The translations under genes were made by a program, and so were the position numbers. A DNA stretch of 30,672 nt from assembly GCA_036377675.1 (NCBI GenBank), contig DASUXY010000022.1, positions 1 through 30,672 on the forward strand, in the 5' to 3' direction. Positions 17,156-24,790 of this stretch are shown here, in pieces. This DNA comes from DASUXY01 sp036377675. Lineage in GTDB: Bacteria; Bacillota; Bacilli; Bacillales; Amphibacillaceae. The notes beneath the pieces were generated by a model that saw only the letters and a program-made list of their open reading frames with translations, made no database searches and was not told the DNA's origin. Positions within the stretch are counted from its first letter, which is position 1. The number at the start of each line of letters is the position of its first letter.

Positions 17156-17214
17156 TCTGTTGTTTTAAAGATTTTTCCCAAGAAAATCTTTAAAAATAAA
17201 CCTTCATTTGATGA

Positions 17215-17247
17215 AGACTGCCTGAAAGAGTGGGCGGTCTTTTTTTC
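17215..17247 (+). terminator. Rho-independent terminator of bioY-bioB
   Basis: AGACTGCC (17215-17222) / GGCGGTCT (17233-17240) with one G-U pair, then T8. A 9-bp AT-rich hairpin AAAGATTTT/AAAATCTTT sits just before it (about 17167-17192). The stretch 17248-17399 holds no gene I can support. Confidence 0.85.
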
Positions 17248-17399
17248 GTTACAATGATAAAAGTGAGAGTGTATTTCGTAATAAAGAGGACGAATGTGAC
17301 AGGCAACAAAAGTCTATTCCTCGCCAACGAACGATTGACTGCAATGAGTAGAGGGTGAGGAAAATGTTGCACGAGCGTGTGTTTCTTTCGAAAATCTTC

Positions 17400-17442
17400 C
17401 CATCATAAAAGTGAAGAGCCATCATTCGCATAGCTCTTCACT
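17400..17442 (-). terminator. Terminator of the 55-aa gene
   Basis: Perfect 10-bp stem AGTGAAGAGC (17410-17419) / GCTCTTCACT (17433-17442). The minus-strand tail begins TTTTATG, a modest T-tract. Confidence 0.6.
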
Positions 17443-17464
17443 CGTTTGAATGCATCTTCAATGA

Positions 17465-17632
17465 TTATTTTTTACTCGCATCATATTCATCATAAACGAG
17501 TCTTGTAACTGTCGTTGATTCACCTTTTTCAATGTCAGCTGAGGTTGCCTTTTTACCGTAAGCGTCTTCTTCATCAATTCCTGGAGCGACAGCGTTTTTA
17601 GGTGTTTGTCGATTTCGCTCGTTTTTATCCAT
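17465..17632 (-). CDS. Conserved-looking small hydrophilic protein (55 aa)
   Basis: A 55-aa protein starting MDKNERNRQTPKNAVAPGID and ending LVYDEYDASKK. It is a different frame from a longer overlapping open stretch. I prefer it because GGGAGGG (complement of 17641-17647) lies eight bases before its ATG and a terminator follows its stop. It is rich in charged residues with no membrane segment or cysteine, and looks disordered. It resembles the many small Bacillaceae proteins of unknown role, some sporulation-linked. I do not recognise a named family. It stands alone between the converging bioB and bioA genes. Confidence 0.65.
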   Translation of the reverse strand: MDKNERNRQTPKNAVAPGIDEEDAYGKKATSADIEKGESTTVTRLVYDEYDASKK

Positions 17633-17816
17633 TGGATAATCCCTCCCATCGTTTTTAGTGTGGCTTTAAATAGCAAAATTATTGGTGAGGATACGGCGTT
17701 AGGAGGGTCTGATATTCATTTAACCCTTTGTTCTTCATATTTTCATACGTGGTCAAACTAGCGATTATCTAAGTTCGGGATTGGGATCATTTTTGTTAGG
17801 TCAACTGTCGCTACGC

Positions 17817-17855
17817 CAATAAAAAACGAATGGATGTGCACGGACATCCATTCGT
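17817..17855 (-). terminator. Rho-independent terminator of bioY-bioD-bioA
   Basis: Perfect 12-bp stem ACGAATGGATGT (17826-17837) / ACATCCATTCGT (17844-17855), 6-nt loop. The T-tract is on the minus strand (complement of the A run 17821-17826 and on to 17817). The gap between it and the small gene (17648-17816) shows nothing recognisable. Confidence 0.85.
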
Positions 17856-17864
17856 AACATTTGT

Positions 17865-19238
17865 TTACTGTTTTTGGACTTTTCGTTCGGTAACGGTTTG
17901 AATCGCGTCGTATGTGACATTTAGTAAGGTAAGTAATTCATCTTCATGAATGGTTAGAGGTGGCAGTAGGATGATCACTGCACCAATTTGGCGGATGATG
18001 ACACCATTTTTCCGCGCTTCAAGAATAATTTCGTGTTCAATTTGCAACTCTTCTGGAAAAGGCTCTTTCGTCTCTCGGTCTTTGACGAGTTCAATACCGA
18101 TCATCATCCCTTGTTGACGGATATCGCCGACGTTTGGTAACCGAGCAAATCTCTCTAATTGTTGTTCAAAGAGCTTTATTTTATTTTGTAGCTTCAGAAT
18201 AATTTGCTCGCTTTCGAACAATTTGATGTTCTCTAGAGCAACAGCACAGCCGACTTGGTTTCCGGTATACGAGTGACCATGGAAAAATGTTTTCATCTCA
18301 TCAGGTTCGCCGAGAAACGCTTCGAACACTTTTTCAGTCGTCATCGTCGCTGCTAGAGGTACATATCCCCCGGTAATCCCTTTTGCCATACATAAAAAGT
18401 CTGGTGATACATCTTCTTGTTCACAAGCAAACATCGTCCCTGTCCGTCCAAATCCGACTGCGACTTCATCGGCAATCATGAGGACGTTATACTTCGTGCA
18501 TAGTTCGCGTACCCCTTTTAAAAATCCGTCTGGATGGGAAATCATTCCCGCCGCTCCTTGCATGAGCGGTTCAATAATGAGAGCTGCTACTTCGTCATGT
18601 CGTTGTTGTAATACGTTTTCTAATGCTTGTAAACATTGTTCTTTTGCTTCTTCTTCACTTTTTACGCCAGGCATGCGATATGTATAAGGCGTAGGTGTTT
18701 CAATCCGGTCAATTAAAATCGGTTCAAATATTTTATGAAACGTTTCAACACCGCCAACACTGACCGAGCCAATTGTGTCCCCATGATAGGCCTTTTGTAA
18801 AGAAATATATTTATTTTTATGTTCATATTGAATGGGGTCGGTTAATTTCCAATATAAATAAGCCATTTTTAAGGCGATTTCAACGGATGTTGAACCAGAA
18901 TCAGAATAAAAAACCTTCGTCAAACCTTCAGGGGTAATGTCGACGAGCTTTTTCGCTAATAAAATGGAAGGAACGTTCGCTGCTCCTAACAATGTCGAGT
19001 GGGAAATTTTATCAATTTGTTTTTTAATCGCTTCGTTTAATTTCGGATGTGTATGACCATGAATGTTCACCCATAAAGATGAATAACCGTCTAAATATTT
19101 ATTTCCTTCAACGTCAATTAAATAGTTCCCTTCACCTCGTTCGATGATGAGCGGCTTTTCCCTACGATACTGTTTCATCTGTGTGAAAGGATGCCATACA
19201 TATTCTTTATCCCATTTTTCTAATTGTTTAATATCCAT
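17865..19238 (-). CDS. bioA: 7,8-diaminopelargonate aminotransferase
   Basis: A 457-aa class-III PLP aminotransferase that converts 7-keto-8-aminopelargonate to 7,8-diaminopelargonate. The PLP lysine is Lys286 in MAKGITGGY, Asp257 lies in IADEVAVGFGRTG, and the N-terminal WHPFTQM is the substrate-side signature of BioA. The closest style is the Bacillus enzyme (BioA/BioK); in B. subtilis that enzyme uses lysine rather than SAM as amino donor, but the donor here cannot be told by eye. ATG 19238 has AGGAGG ten bases upstream, located inside the end of bioD. It is the last gene of bioY-bioD-bioA. Confidence 0.93.
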   Translation of the reverse strand: MDIKQLEKWDKEYVWHPFTQMKQYRREKPLIIERGEGNYLIDVEGNKYLDGYSSLWVNIHGHTHPKLNEAIKKQIDKISHSTLLGAANVPSILLAKKLVDITPEGLTKVFYSDSGSTSVEIALKMAYLYWKLTDPIQYEHKNKYISLQKAYHGDTIGSVSVGGVETFHKIFEPILIDRIETPTPYTYRMPGVKSEEEAKEQCLQALENVLQQRHDEVAALIIEPLMQGAAGMISHPDGFLKGVRELCTKYNVLMIADEVAVGFGRTGTMFACEQEDVSPDFLCMAKGITGGYVPLAATMTTEKVFEAFLGEPDEMKTFFHGHSYTGNQVGCAVALENIKLFESEQIILKLQNKIKLFEQQLERFARLPNVGDIRQQGMMIGIELVKDRETKEPFPEELQIEHEIILEARKNGVIIRQIGAVIILLPPLTIHEDELLTLLNVTYDAIQTVTERKVQKQ

Positions 19239-19244
19239 TTCCGT

Positions 19245-19988
19245 TCATCCTCCTACTGATTGTTTGGTTAATTTTTCAAAAAATGATGCTAAGCGATCGT
19301 CATTTACGTGTGATTCTAAGTAATCATTACAGTTTTTAATGAGTGGTTCTTCGATGGGTGGAATCATGGCGACAATCGGTATTCCACTCAGTTTTTCAAT
19401 CATGTCCACATTGTCTCGTTGCATCGTGTTTGGCGACTTTGGCATCTGATTGACAATCATTCCAGCGATCGGAATGTGTTCAGACTGTGCATACGAAATC
19501 GTCATTAACGTATGATTGATGCTACCGAGATTCGGTTGTGTAACGATGAGTAGTGGTAGTTGTAAATCTTTAATGAAATCGGTCATCATATACGTTTTTT
19601 TATCCTCATCGATGAGAGGAACCGCTAGTCCACCAGCACCTTCGACAAAAACAACCTCATTTTCAGCTTGTAATTGTTTAAGTTGGTTTATAATCGTTGG
19701 GATATGAATCGTCTCGTCGGATCGTTTCATCGCCAAATGCGGTGAAACAGGATCATTAAAACAATACGTACACAATTGTTCTTCTGAATAAGGAAGTGCA
19801 GATAACATTTTGTAAAAGGCAACGTCTTCCGATCGGAGTTGACCGTCTTTTACAATCCCACCGCTTTGAATCGGTTTGTACGGGACGGCTTGTACACCTT
19901 TTTTTCGCAACGAGGCCGTTAAATAACTCGTAACAAATGTTTTTCCAATCCCTGTATCGGTACCGGTAATAAAAAATGAATGATTCAT
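19245..19988 (-). CDS. bioD: Dethiobiotin synthetase
   Basis: A 247-aa ATP-dependent carboxylase that closes the ureido ring of dethiobiotin. The N-terminus MNHSFFITGTDTGIGKT carries the P-loop (residues 9-17), KPIQSGG is the conserved substrate lysine segment, and EGAGGLAVPL the second conserved block. I start it at ATG 19988, which overlaps the bioY stop as ATGA, with AAAGGA upstream. An open extension of 54 codons further upstream overlaps bioY and is not part of the protein. It acts between BioA and BioB. Confidence 0.95.
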   Translation of the reverse strand: MNHSFFITGTDTGIGKTFVTSYLTASLRKKGVQAVPYKPIQSGGIVKDGQLRSEDVAFYKMLSALPYSEEQLCTYCFNDPVSPHLAMKRSDETIHIPTIINQLKQLQAENEVVFVEGAGGLAVPLIDEDKKTYMMTDFIKDLQLPLLIVTQPNLGSINHTLMTISYAQSEHIPIAGMIVNQMPKSPNTMQRDNVDMIEKLSGIPIVAMIPPIEEPLIKNCNDYLESHVNDDRLASFFEKLTKQSVGG

Positions 19989-20575
19989 GCAGCTTGCACA
20001 TCCTTTCGTAATCTTTTCGTTAAGGGAAAACGTTGATGTAAGCGTGAAGCGAGGCTGGATGCAACGATACAAAGCACAATATCCCCCGGAACAGCTAAAA
20101 TAAATCCATATAAGAAGACGTGACTCATCGATGTCGGAATGCCGAGCCATAGATTGAGTGAAACATAGAGATGGGTGACTCCGAACAGATAAACGATGAA
20201 TAAACCGATAAAATGCGCGATATAAAAGTGACGTCGTTGTGGTTTCGGTTGTTTTTCGATGATTTTTCCGATGACGAAAGCCGCAATCATAAACCCGATT
20301 AAATATCCAAACGTCGGTTTAAAGATGTACATCGGGCCACCGCCTTCTGTAAAAATCGGCACACCGATGAGTCCCATCGCTAAATAGATAAATTGACTGA
20401 AGCCGCCTAATCGGCTCCCCATTAACGACCCCGCTAAGTAAACGAATAAAATTTGTAACGTAAACGGGACGTACGGAATGGGAATGCGCATAAACGCCCC
20501 AACCGCTGTCAATGCAGCGAACAATGACACGTATGCTAAAACGATAGCCGACATTTTTTGCTTTGGATAACGCAT
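19985..20575 (-). CDS. bioY: Biotin transporter BioY (copy 2)
   Basis: A 196-aa six-span BioY, clearly different in sequence from the copy at 15526. Diagnostic blocks are FAALTAVGAFMRIPIPYVPFTLQ, AGSLMGSRLGGFSQFIYLAMGLIGVPIF and GYLIGFMIAAFVIGK. It begins at ATG 20575 with GGAAGG eight bases upstream and is first in the bioY-bioD-bioA operon. A BirA-like operator overlaps its promoter -35 box. Two BioY proteins beside bioA, bioD and bioB could allow uptake of biotin and possibly of a precursor. That is inference. Confidence 0.9.
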   Translation of the reverse strand: MRYPKQKMSAIVLAYVSLFAALTAVGAFMRIPIPYVPFTLQILFVYLAGSLMGSRLGGFSQFIYLAMGLIGVPIFTEGGGPMYIFKPTFGYLIGFMIAAFVIGKIIEKQPKPQRRHFYIAHFIGLFIVYLFGVTHLYVSLNLWLGIPTSMSHVFLYGFILAVPGDIVLCIVASSLASRLHQRFPLTKRLRKDVQAA

Positions 20576-20610
20576 ATAACACCCCTTCCTAAAGGTATAG
20601 CTTGTAAACT

Positions 20611-20639
20611 ATCGTAAATAATTACACGATATATGTCAA
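20611..20639 (-). promoter_or_regulatory. Promoter of bioY-bioD-bioA
   Basis: On the minus strand TTGACA (20639-20634), 17-base spacer, TACGAT (20616-20611). A further BirA-like half-site TTGTAAACT (20602-20610) falls at the predicted transcription start. Confidence 0.7.
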
Positions 20640-20662
20640 CTACTATTTTATATGGTTAACAT
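20633..20662. promoter_or_regulatory. BirA-type biotin operator of bioY-bioD-bioA
   Basis: Half-sites ATGTCAACT (20633-20641) and GGTTAACAT (20654-20662) are inverted with a 12-base spacer, as at 15481-15510. The right half contains the -35 hexamer, so BirA binding would exclude RNA polymerase. Confidence 0.75.
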
Positions 20663-20855
20663 ATTTTCAAAAGGAAAACAGGAGCCAGTTACTAACAGAC
20701 CGTTTGCTCATAGAGGAAAAGTAGATTTATAAAAAAAGCTACTTTTAAACAAAGATGTCGTAGGGGGGAGAAGAAACAAAGGTTAAGAAAGATTATTGTA
20801 GTCATTTCAGGACAATACGTGAATAAAAATAATTATTATAAACTTTCAGAAACAA
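20663..20855. other. Intergenic stretch between bioY and the TAXI operon promoter
   Basis: No gene is seen. It contains a modest hairpin, AAAAGTAG (20717-20724) / CTACTTTT (20739-20746), without a clear T-tract. Confidence 0.5.
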
Positions 20856-20884
20856 TTGACAATTGCTCTATTTGTTGCTATATT
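20856..20884 (+). promoter_or_regulatory. Promoter of the TAXI operon leader transcript
   Basis: TTGACA (20856-20861), 17-base spacer, TATATT (20879-20884): a near-consensus sigma-A promoter. The predicted start near 20891 is about 12 bases before the leader structure. Confidence 0.75.
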
Positions 20885-20902
20885 ATGAACTATCAAAAAG
20901 AA

Positions 20903-20963
20903 GGCTGTCGAATCTAATAGACTCTATTGGATAAGTAGAGCTAATCTTAGGTGAGATCCAGTT
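20903..20963 (+). promoter_or_regulatory. Structured leader RNA of the TAXI operon (copy 2 of the shared attenuator)
   Basis: Same architecture as at 10974-11039. Outer stem: GGCTG (20903-20907)/CAGTT (20959-20963). A 4x6 internal loop. P1: ATCTAA (20912-20917)/TTAGGT (20947-20952). A second 4x6 internal loop (TAGA / CTAATC). P2: CTCTAT (20922-20927)/GTAGAG (20935-20940), with a 7-nt loop. P2 has one U-A to A-U exchange relative to copy 1, and outer-stem pairs also differ while remaining paired. The outer 3' strand doubles as the terminator arm, giving mutually exclusive folds. Ligand or binding protein unknown. Confidence 0.7.
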
Positions 20964-21014
20964 ATGGAGTGGTGGTTTGTCGTTAAATCGCTATTGATAT
21001 AACTGGATTTTTTT
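20956..21014 (+). terminator. Attenuator terminator in the TAXI operon leader
   Basis: ATCCAGTTAT (20956-20965) pairs with ATAACTGGAT (20999-21008), with an inner AGTG/CGCT pairing possible, then T7 (21008-21014). The arm sequence CCAGTTAT is shared with the hyuAB leader. Confidence 0.85.
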
Positions 21015-21226
21015 GTGAACGTGTTTTATTTACGTCACGAAGGGGGGATTTATGAAAAAAATGTAAACGCCTTCATCATGGACTAATAACAATCAACTTC
21101 CAACAAGTCATCGACTATTCATCAGACTAATCGGATAAGTTGGTCGTCATTGACGATGAATCGAGTGACGCTTCCGAAGAAATTAAAGAAGAAATTAGAA
21201 AAGGTATAAATAGTCATTTTACTTAA
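21015..21226 (+). pseudogene. Possible frame-broken small gene between leader and TAXI gene
   Basis: Three short open stretches in successive frames follow one another. 21015-21086 reads ...YEKNVNAFIMD; 21082-21135 reads TNNNQLPTSHRLFIRLIG; 21131-21226 reads SDKLVVIDDESSDASEEIKE and ends GINSHFT. Each looks protein-like and the breaks fall where the next begins, as expected from two frameshifts. If real, a small gene once stood first in this operon. The pattern LPT...FI..LIG...EEI faintly recalls small DUF3870-type proteins, but I cannot verify that. It could equally be non-coding spacer. Confidence 0.3.
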
Positions 21227-21277
21227 GTAAAATATGACGACAAATCTATATTCATAAAAGATGTGGAGGGTATACAG

Positions 21278-22273
21278 ATGAAAAGAATAATCCCATTGTT
21301 CAGTTTGTTTGTTGCGTTTGTTCTTATCGTATCGGCGTGCGGAGAGAAATCAGCAGGGGATCAAACGAAGGGTGGAAGTCATTCCCTTCAAGGTGAATTT
21401 ATTACGATTTTAACAGGCGGTTCATCGGGGGTTTATTTTCCACTCGGCGGGACGTTAGCAAAAATTTACACGAATATGGGAGCAACTGCGAATAGCCAAT
21501 CAACGGCTGCCTCAGCAACGAATGCGACTACACTTAACCAAGGGAAAGCTGAAGTCGCCTTTGCGATGGGAGATACGATTGCGGATGCTTATGAAGGAGT
21601 TGACAGTTTTGCTGAACAAGGTGCACAGGAGAATCTTCGGACGATCGCCTCACTATATACGAATTATTTACAAATCGTTGCTCGTAAAGATGCTAGTATT
21701 GAAACCGTTGAAGATTTAAAAGGAAAAACAATTGCAGTTGGTGCTCCTGGATCGGGTACCGAAATTAGCGCTCAACGTGTGTTAGCTGCCTACGATATGA
21801 CATATGATGATGTGACAGCGGATTACTTATCATTTTCTGAAGGGGTAGAGGGAATTAAAAATAGAAACGTCGATGCTATCGTTATTTCTTCAGGTTTACC
21901 GAATGCAGGTATTCTTGAATTAGCGACTACAGAGGAAGTTACGATCGTAGAAATTGAGGAAGAAAAAATAGTCGAGATGGAAAAAGATTATCCAGCTTAT
22001 TTTCCGACGAAGGTCCCAAGCGAGACATACGGAGGAATGGAAGAAGATGTTCAGACGATTGGGGTAAATAATGTTCTCATGACACATAGCGACGTTCCTG
22101 ACGAAGTCGTTTATGAAATGACAAAAGGGCTGTTTGAAAATATATCAGAAATGCAAGACAGTCATCATGCTGCAAAAGATATTCGACTGGAAAATGCGTT
22201 AGATCATTTGCCAACACCACTCCATCCAGGAGCTGAACAATTTTACGATGAAGAGGGAATGGAAGAAAAATAA
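21278..22273 (+). CDS. TAXI-family TRAP transporter solute-binding lipoprotein
   Basis: A 331-aa extracytoplasmic receptor. A signal peptide ends in the lipobox VSAC with Cys21, so it should be lipid-anchored outside the membrane. The mature N-terminus ITILTGGSSGVYFPLGGTLAKI is the TAXI (TRAP-associated extracytoplasmic immunogenic) signature. The central GKTIAVGAPGSGTEISAQRVL matches the family's domain-crossing segment. ATG 21278 follows GGAGGG by seven bases; a GTG at 21263 would start inside that site. It hands its ligand to the permease encoded two genes later. Reported TAXI ligands include glutamate-like acids; the ligand here is unknown. Confidence 0.9.
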   Translation: MKRIIPLFSLFVAFVLIVSACGEKSAGDQTKGGSHSLQGEFITILTGGSSGVYFPLGGTLAKIYTNMGATANSQSTAASATNATTLNQGKAEVAFAMGDTIADAYEGVDSFAEQGAQENLRTIASLYTNYLQIVARKDASIETVEDLKGKTIAVGAPGSGTEISAQRVLAAYDMTYDDVTADYLSFSEGVEGIKNRNVDAIVISSGLPNAGILELATTEEVTIVEIEEEKIVEMEKDYPAYFPTKVPSETYGGMEEDVQTIGVNNVLMTHSDVPDEVVYEMTKGLFENISEMQDSHHAAKDIRLENALDHLPTPLHPGAEQFYDEEGMEEK

Positions 22274-22775
22274 ATCTTCAGTGCGAAGAACAATCGTGCC
22301 AATCTTATGTATATTAGCAACCATCATTGGCGGATGTATGTTCCCCGTACAATCTGGTTTTATGTTAACGAATGTGGATGGGGACATGTATTATTTTTTT
22401 CCAGATGATTCAAGGAAAATTACAATCGGTTGGCGTCATTCTGTCGAGTTAACGCTATGGAAAGAGACGTATCACGTGCTTCCTAATGGAGATTTATCCC
22501 TTCAATCAACGATTTATGAATCGTATGGGGCAGGGACTCCTGACATCGAAGGGACTGTCGAAGTTGTTAGCGATGAGGTTGTTCGTGTGACAGGAATTCA
22601 ACGAGTGATGCCATCTTATTCGTTATACTATGTTCCGAATTCACACTATTACATTGAGCTAAATCGTAAAACGTACGCATTAAGCGACTATGTGCCTGCT
22701 CATACGGCGGTTCAAATTCATTACAAATCAATCGTGTTGTATGAATGGCTATGGTTCAAAGTTCATATAACTTAG
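22248..22775 (+). CDS. DUF1850 domain protein associated with TAXI-TRAP
   Basis: A 175-aa protein with one N-terminal hydrophobic segment (about residues 14-33) and an external domain. The pattern GWRHSVELTLWKETYHV...GDLSLQSTIYESYGAGTP is typical of DUF1850. Such proteins are found almost exclusively between TAXI receptors and TRAP permeases, and are presumed accessory to uptake. The gene overlaps the receptor gene by 26 bases and ends 15 bases before the permease. ATG 22248 has AGGAGC rather far upstream (about 14 bases); a GTG at 22280 is an alternative start that would still keep most of the membrane segment. Confidence 0.75.
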   Translation: MKREWKKNKSSVRRTIVPILCILATIIGGCMFPVQSGFMLTNVDGDMYYFFPDDSRKITIGWRHSVELTLWKETYHVLPNGDLSLQSTIYESYGAGTPDIEGTVEVVSDEVVRVTGIQRVMPSYSLYYVPNSHYYIELNRKTYALSDYVPAHTAVQIHYKSIVLYEWLWFKVHIT

Positions 22776-22790
22776 CGGGAGGGAAGAGGA

Positions 22791-24755
22791 GTGACTAAAC
22801 AATCAGTAGCAAAAAAATTCAAACTACCAACAGAACCAAATGTACAAAAGAATTTAGAAAAATACGATACCGAGTCTCGATATCGAATCATCCGGGTGCC
22901 GTGGATGGTACGAATCGTTTCATTTTTAGCCGTTGGTTTAGCCATTTTTCATTTAATTACTTCGTATACCGGCCCACTCATTACATTACAACATCGAGCA
23001 TTGCATACGGGTGTTATGATGGCGCTTGTATTTTTACTCTATCCATCGCGGAAAAATGCCCCAAAACATCGAGCGACAATCATTGATTTGTTATTAGCCA
23101 TTTTATCGCTCGCAACGATCGTCTATATTTTCGTTGATTATACGGGAATTGTCCAACGAGCAGGGTTACCGAATACGACGGATGTCATTTTTAGCTTTTT
23201 AATGGTCATATTAGTCCTCGAAGGGGGACGTCGCGTCGTCGGTGTAGGACTTACGGTTTTAAGTGCGCTCTTTTTATTATATGCCTACTTTGGTCCATAT
23301 CTTCCAACCGTCATTGCCCATCGTGGGTATTCAATTGATGATATTTTAACGTATATGTATTTAACGACGGAAGGTATTTATGGAACAGCAATCGGGGTAT
23401 CAGCGACGTATATTTTCTTATTTATTTTATTCGGGGCATTTTTAAGTAGAACAGGGATGGGGCAACTGTTCAATGATGCGGCACTAGCCATTGCTGGCCA
23501 TACGTCAGGTGGTCCTGCAAAAGTATCCGTCATTTCGAGCGGTCTTCTCGGCTCGATCAATGGATCGGCGATAGCTAACGTCGTGACAACAGGTGCTTTT
23601 ACGATTCCATTGATGCGACGGACGGGCTATTCTAGAAATTTTTCAGGTGCTGTTGAAGCATCGGCATCGGTAGGTGGACAAATACTTCCACCTGTTATGG
23701 GAGCGACAGCGTTTATTATGGCGGAAACGTTAGGCATGCCGTACATTGAAATCGCAATTGCAGCGATTATCCCGGGTTTTCTTTACTATTTAGGGGTGAT
23801 TACCGTCGTTCATCTGCGTGCTAAGAAACGTGGTTTAAGCGGGATGTCACGGGCAGAACTACCGAACGTTAAAGTCGTTTTGCAGGAAAGAGGACATTTA
23901 CTCATTCCACTGCTCATCTTAATTTATATGTTATTTGCTGGCTTTACACCGATCTATGCTGCGGTGTGGGCGATCATTGCAACAGTTGTAGTGTCGATGT
24001 TTCGAGCGACGACAAGGATGACGATGAAAGGTATTTTAAAAGCGCTTGAGGATGGGACGCGGAGTGCGCTTGGAGTGGCGATGGCTTGTGCGATGGTTGG
24101 AATCATTGTCGGAGTGGCGTCGCTGACAGGCTTCGGATTAAAAATGACGACAGCAATTCTTATTTTAGGAAACGACATGCTTTTCTTAACGTTGTTTTTT
24201 ACGATGGTTGCTTCGCTCATTCTCGGGATGGGTTTACCATCGATTCCGACGTATATTATTACATCGTCAATGGCAGCCCCTGCTTTAATGCAATTCGGAA
24301 TTGACCCATTTGTATCGCATATGTTCGTCTTTTACTTCGGAATCTTAGCGAATTTAACTCCACCGATTGCTCTTGCTGCATTTGCTGGAGCAGGAATTTC
24401 AGGAGGAAATCCGAACCGGACCGGATTTATTTCGTTAAAACTAGCAGCGGCCGGTATTTTAGTTCCGTATGTATTTGCTTACTCACCTGAATTGTTAATG
24501 CAAAATGCTTCTGCTGGAGAAATTGTGTGGGCAGCGCTTACCGCTATCATTGGTGTCATCGCTCTCGGGATTGCTTTAGAAGGTTATTTATTTACATCGC
24601 TTCATCCGTTATTCCGTGTAATCGCTTTGGTGTGTGCAATCACGCTCGTCGTTCCTAGTCTCTTAACCGATGCAATCGGCTTTTGTTTACTGTTTATTTT
24701 ATTCATTACGCAGCTCTTCAAACGTAAAGGAAAAGCGATGATTCATCCCGTATAA
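22791..24755 (+). CDS. TRAP transporter 4TM/12TM fusion permease
   Basis: A 654-aa membrane protein in which the small (DctQ-like) and large (DctM-like) TRAP subunits are fused, the standard form for TAXI systems. A polar N-terminus (about 40 residues) is followed by four spans and then about twelve more. Conserved DctM-type blocks include GSINGSAIANVVTTGAFTIP, SASVGGQILPPVMGATAF and GMGLPSIPTYIITSSMAAPA. It should be a secondary importer driven by an ion gradient, commonly sodium. GTG 22791 has GGGAGG seven bases upstream. It works with the TAXI lipoprotein and DUF1850 protein. Confidence 0.92.
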   Translation: MTKQSVAKKFKLPTEPNVQKNLEKYDTESRYRIIRVPWMVRIVSFLAVGLAIFHLITSYTGPLITLQHRALHTGVMMALVFLLYPSRKNAPKHRATIIDLLLAILSLATIVYIFVDYTGIVQRAGLPNTTDVIFSFLMVILVLEGGRRVVGVGLTVLSALFLLYAYFGPYLPTVIAHRGYSIDDILTYMYLTTEGIYGTAIGVSATYIFLFILFGAFLSRTGMGQLFNDAALAIAGHTSGGPAKVSVISSGLLGSINGSAIANVVTTGAFTIPLMRRTGYSRNFSGAVEASASVGGQILPPVMGATAFIMAETLGMPYIEIAIAAIIPGFLYYLGVITVVHLRAKKRGLSGMSRAELPNVKVVLQERGHLLIPLLILIYMLFAGFTPIYAAVWAIIATVVVSMFRATTRMTMKGILKALEDGTRSALGVAMACAMVGIIVGVASLTGFGLKMTTAILILGNDMLFLTLFFTMVASLILGMGLPSIPTYIITSSMAAPALMQFGIDPFVSHMFVFYFGILANLTPPIALAAFAGAGISGGNPNRTGFISLKLAAAGILVPYVFAYSPELLMQNASAGEIVWAALTAIIGVIALGIALEGYLFTSLHPLFRVIALVCAITLVVPSLLTDAIGFCLLFILFITQLFKRKGKAMIHPV

Positions 24756-24790
24756 TATAGAGAAAGTGTTAAGTGGGAGGAATCAATGAA

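Noticed and set aside
17458..17676. 72-codon minus-strand frame
   Set aside because: It overlaps the better-supported 55-aa gene in another frame, and its own start lacks a ribosome site.
19989..20150. N-terminal extension of bioD by 54 codons
   Set aside because: It lies wholly inside bioY in another frame; BioD proteins begin right at the P-loop, and ATG 19988 overlaps the bioY stop in the normal ATGA fashion.
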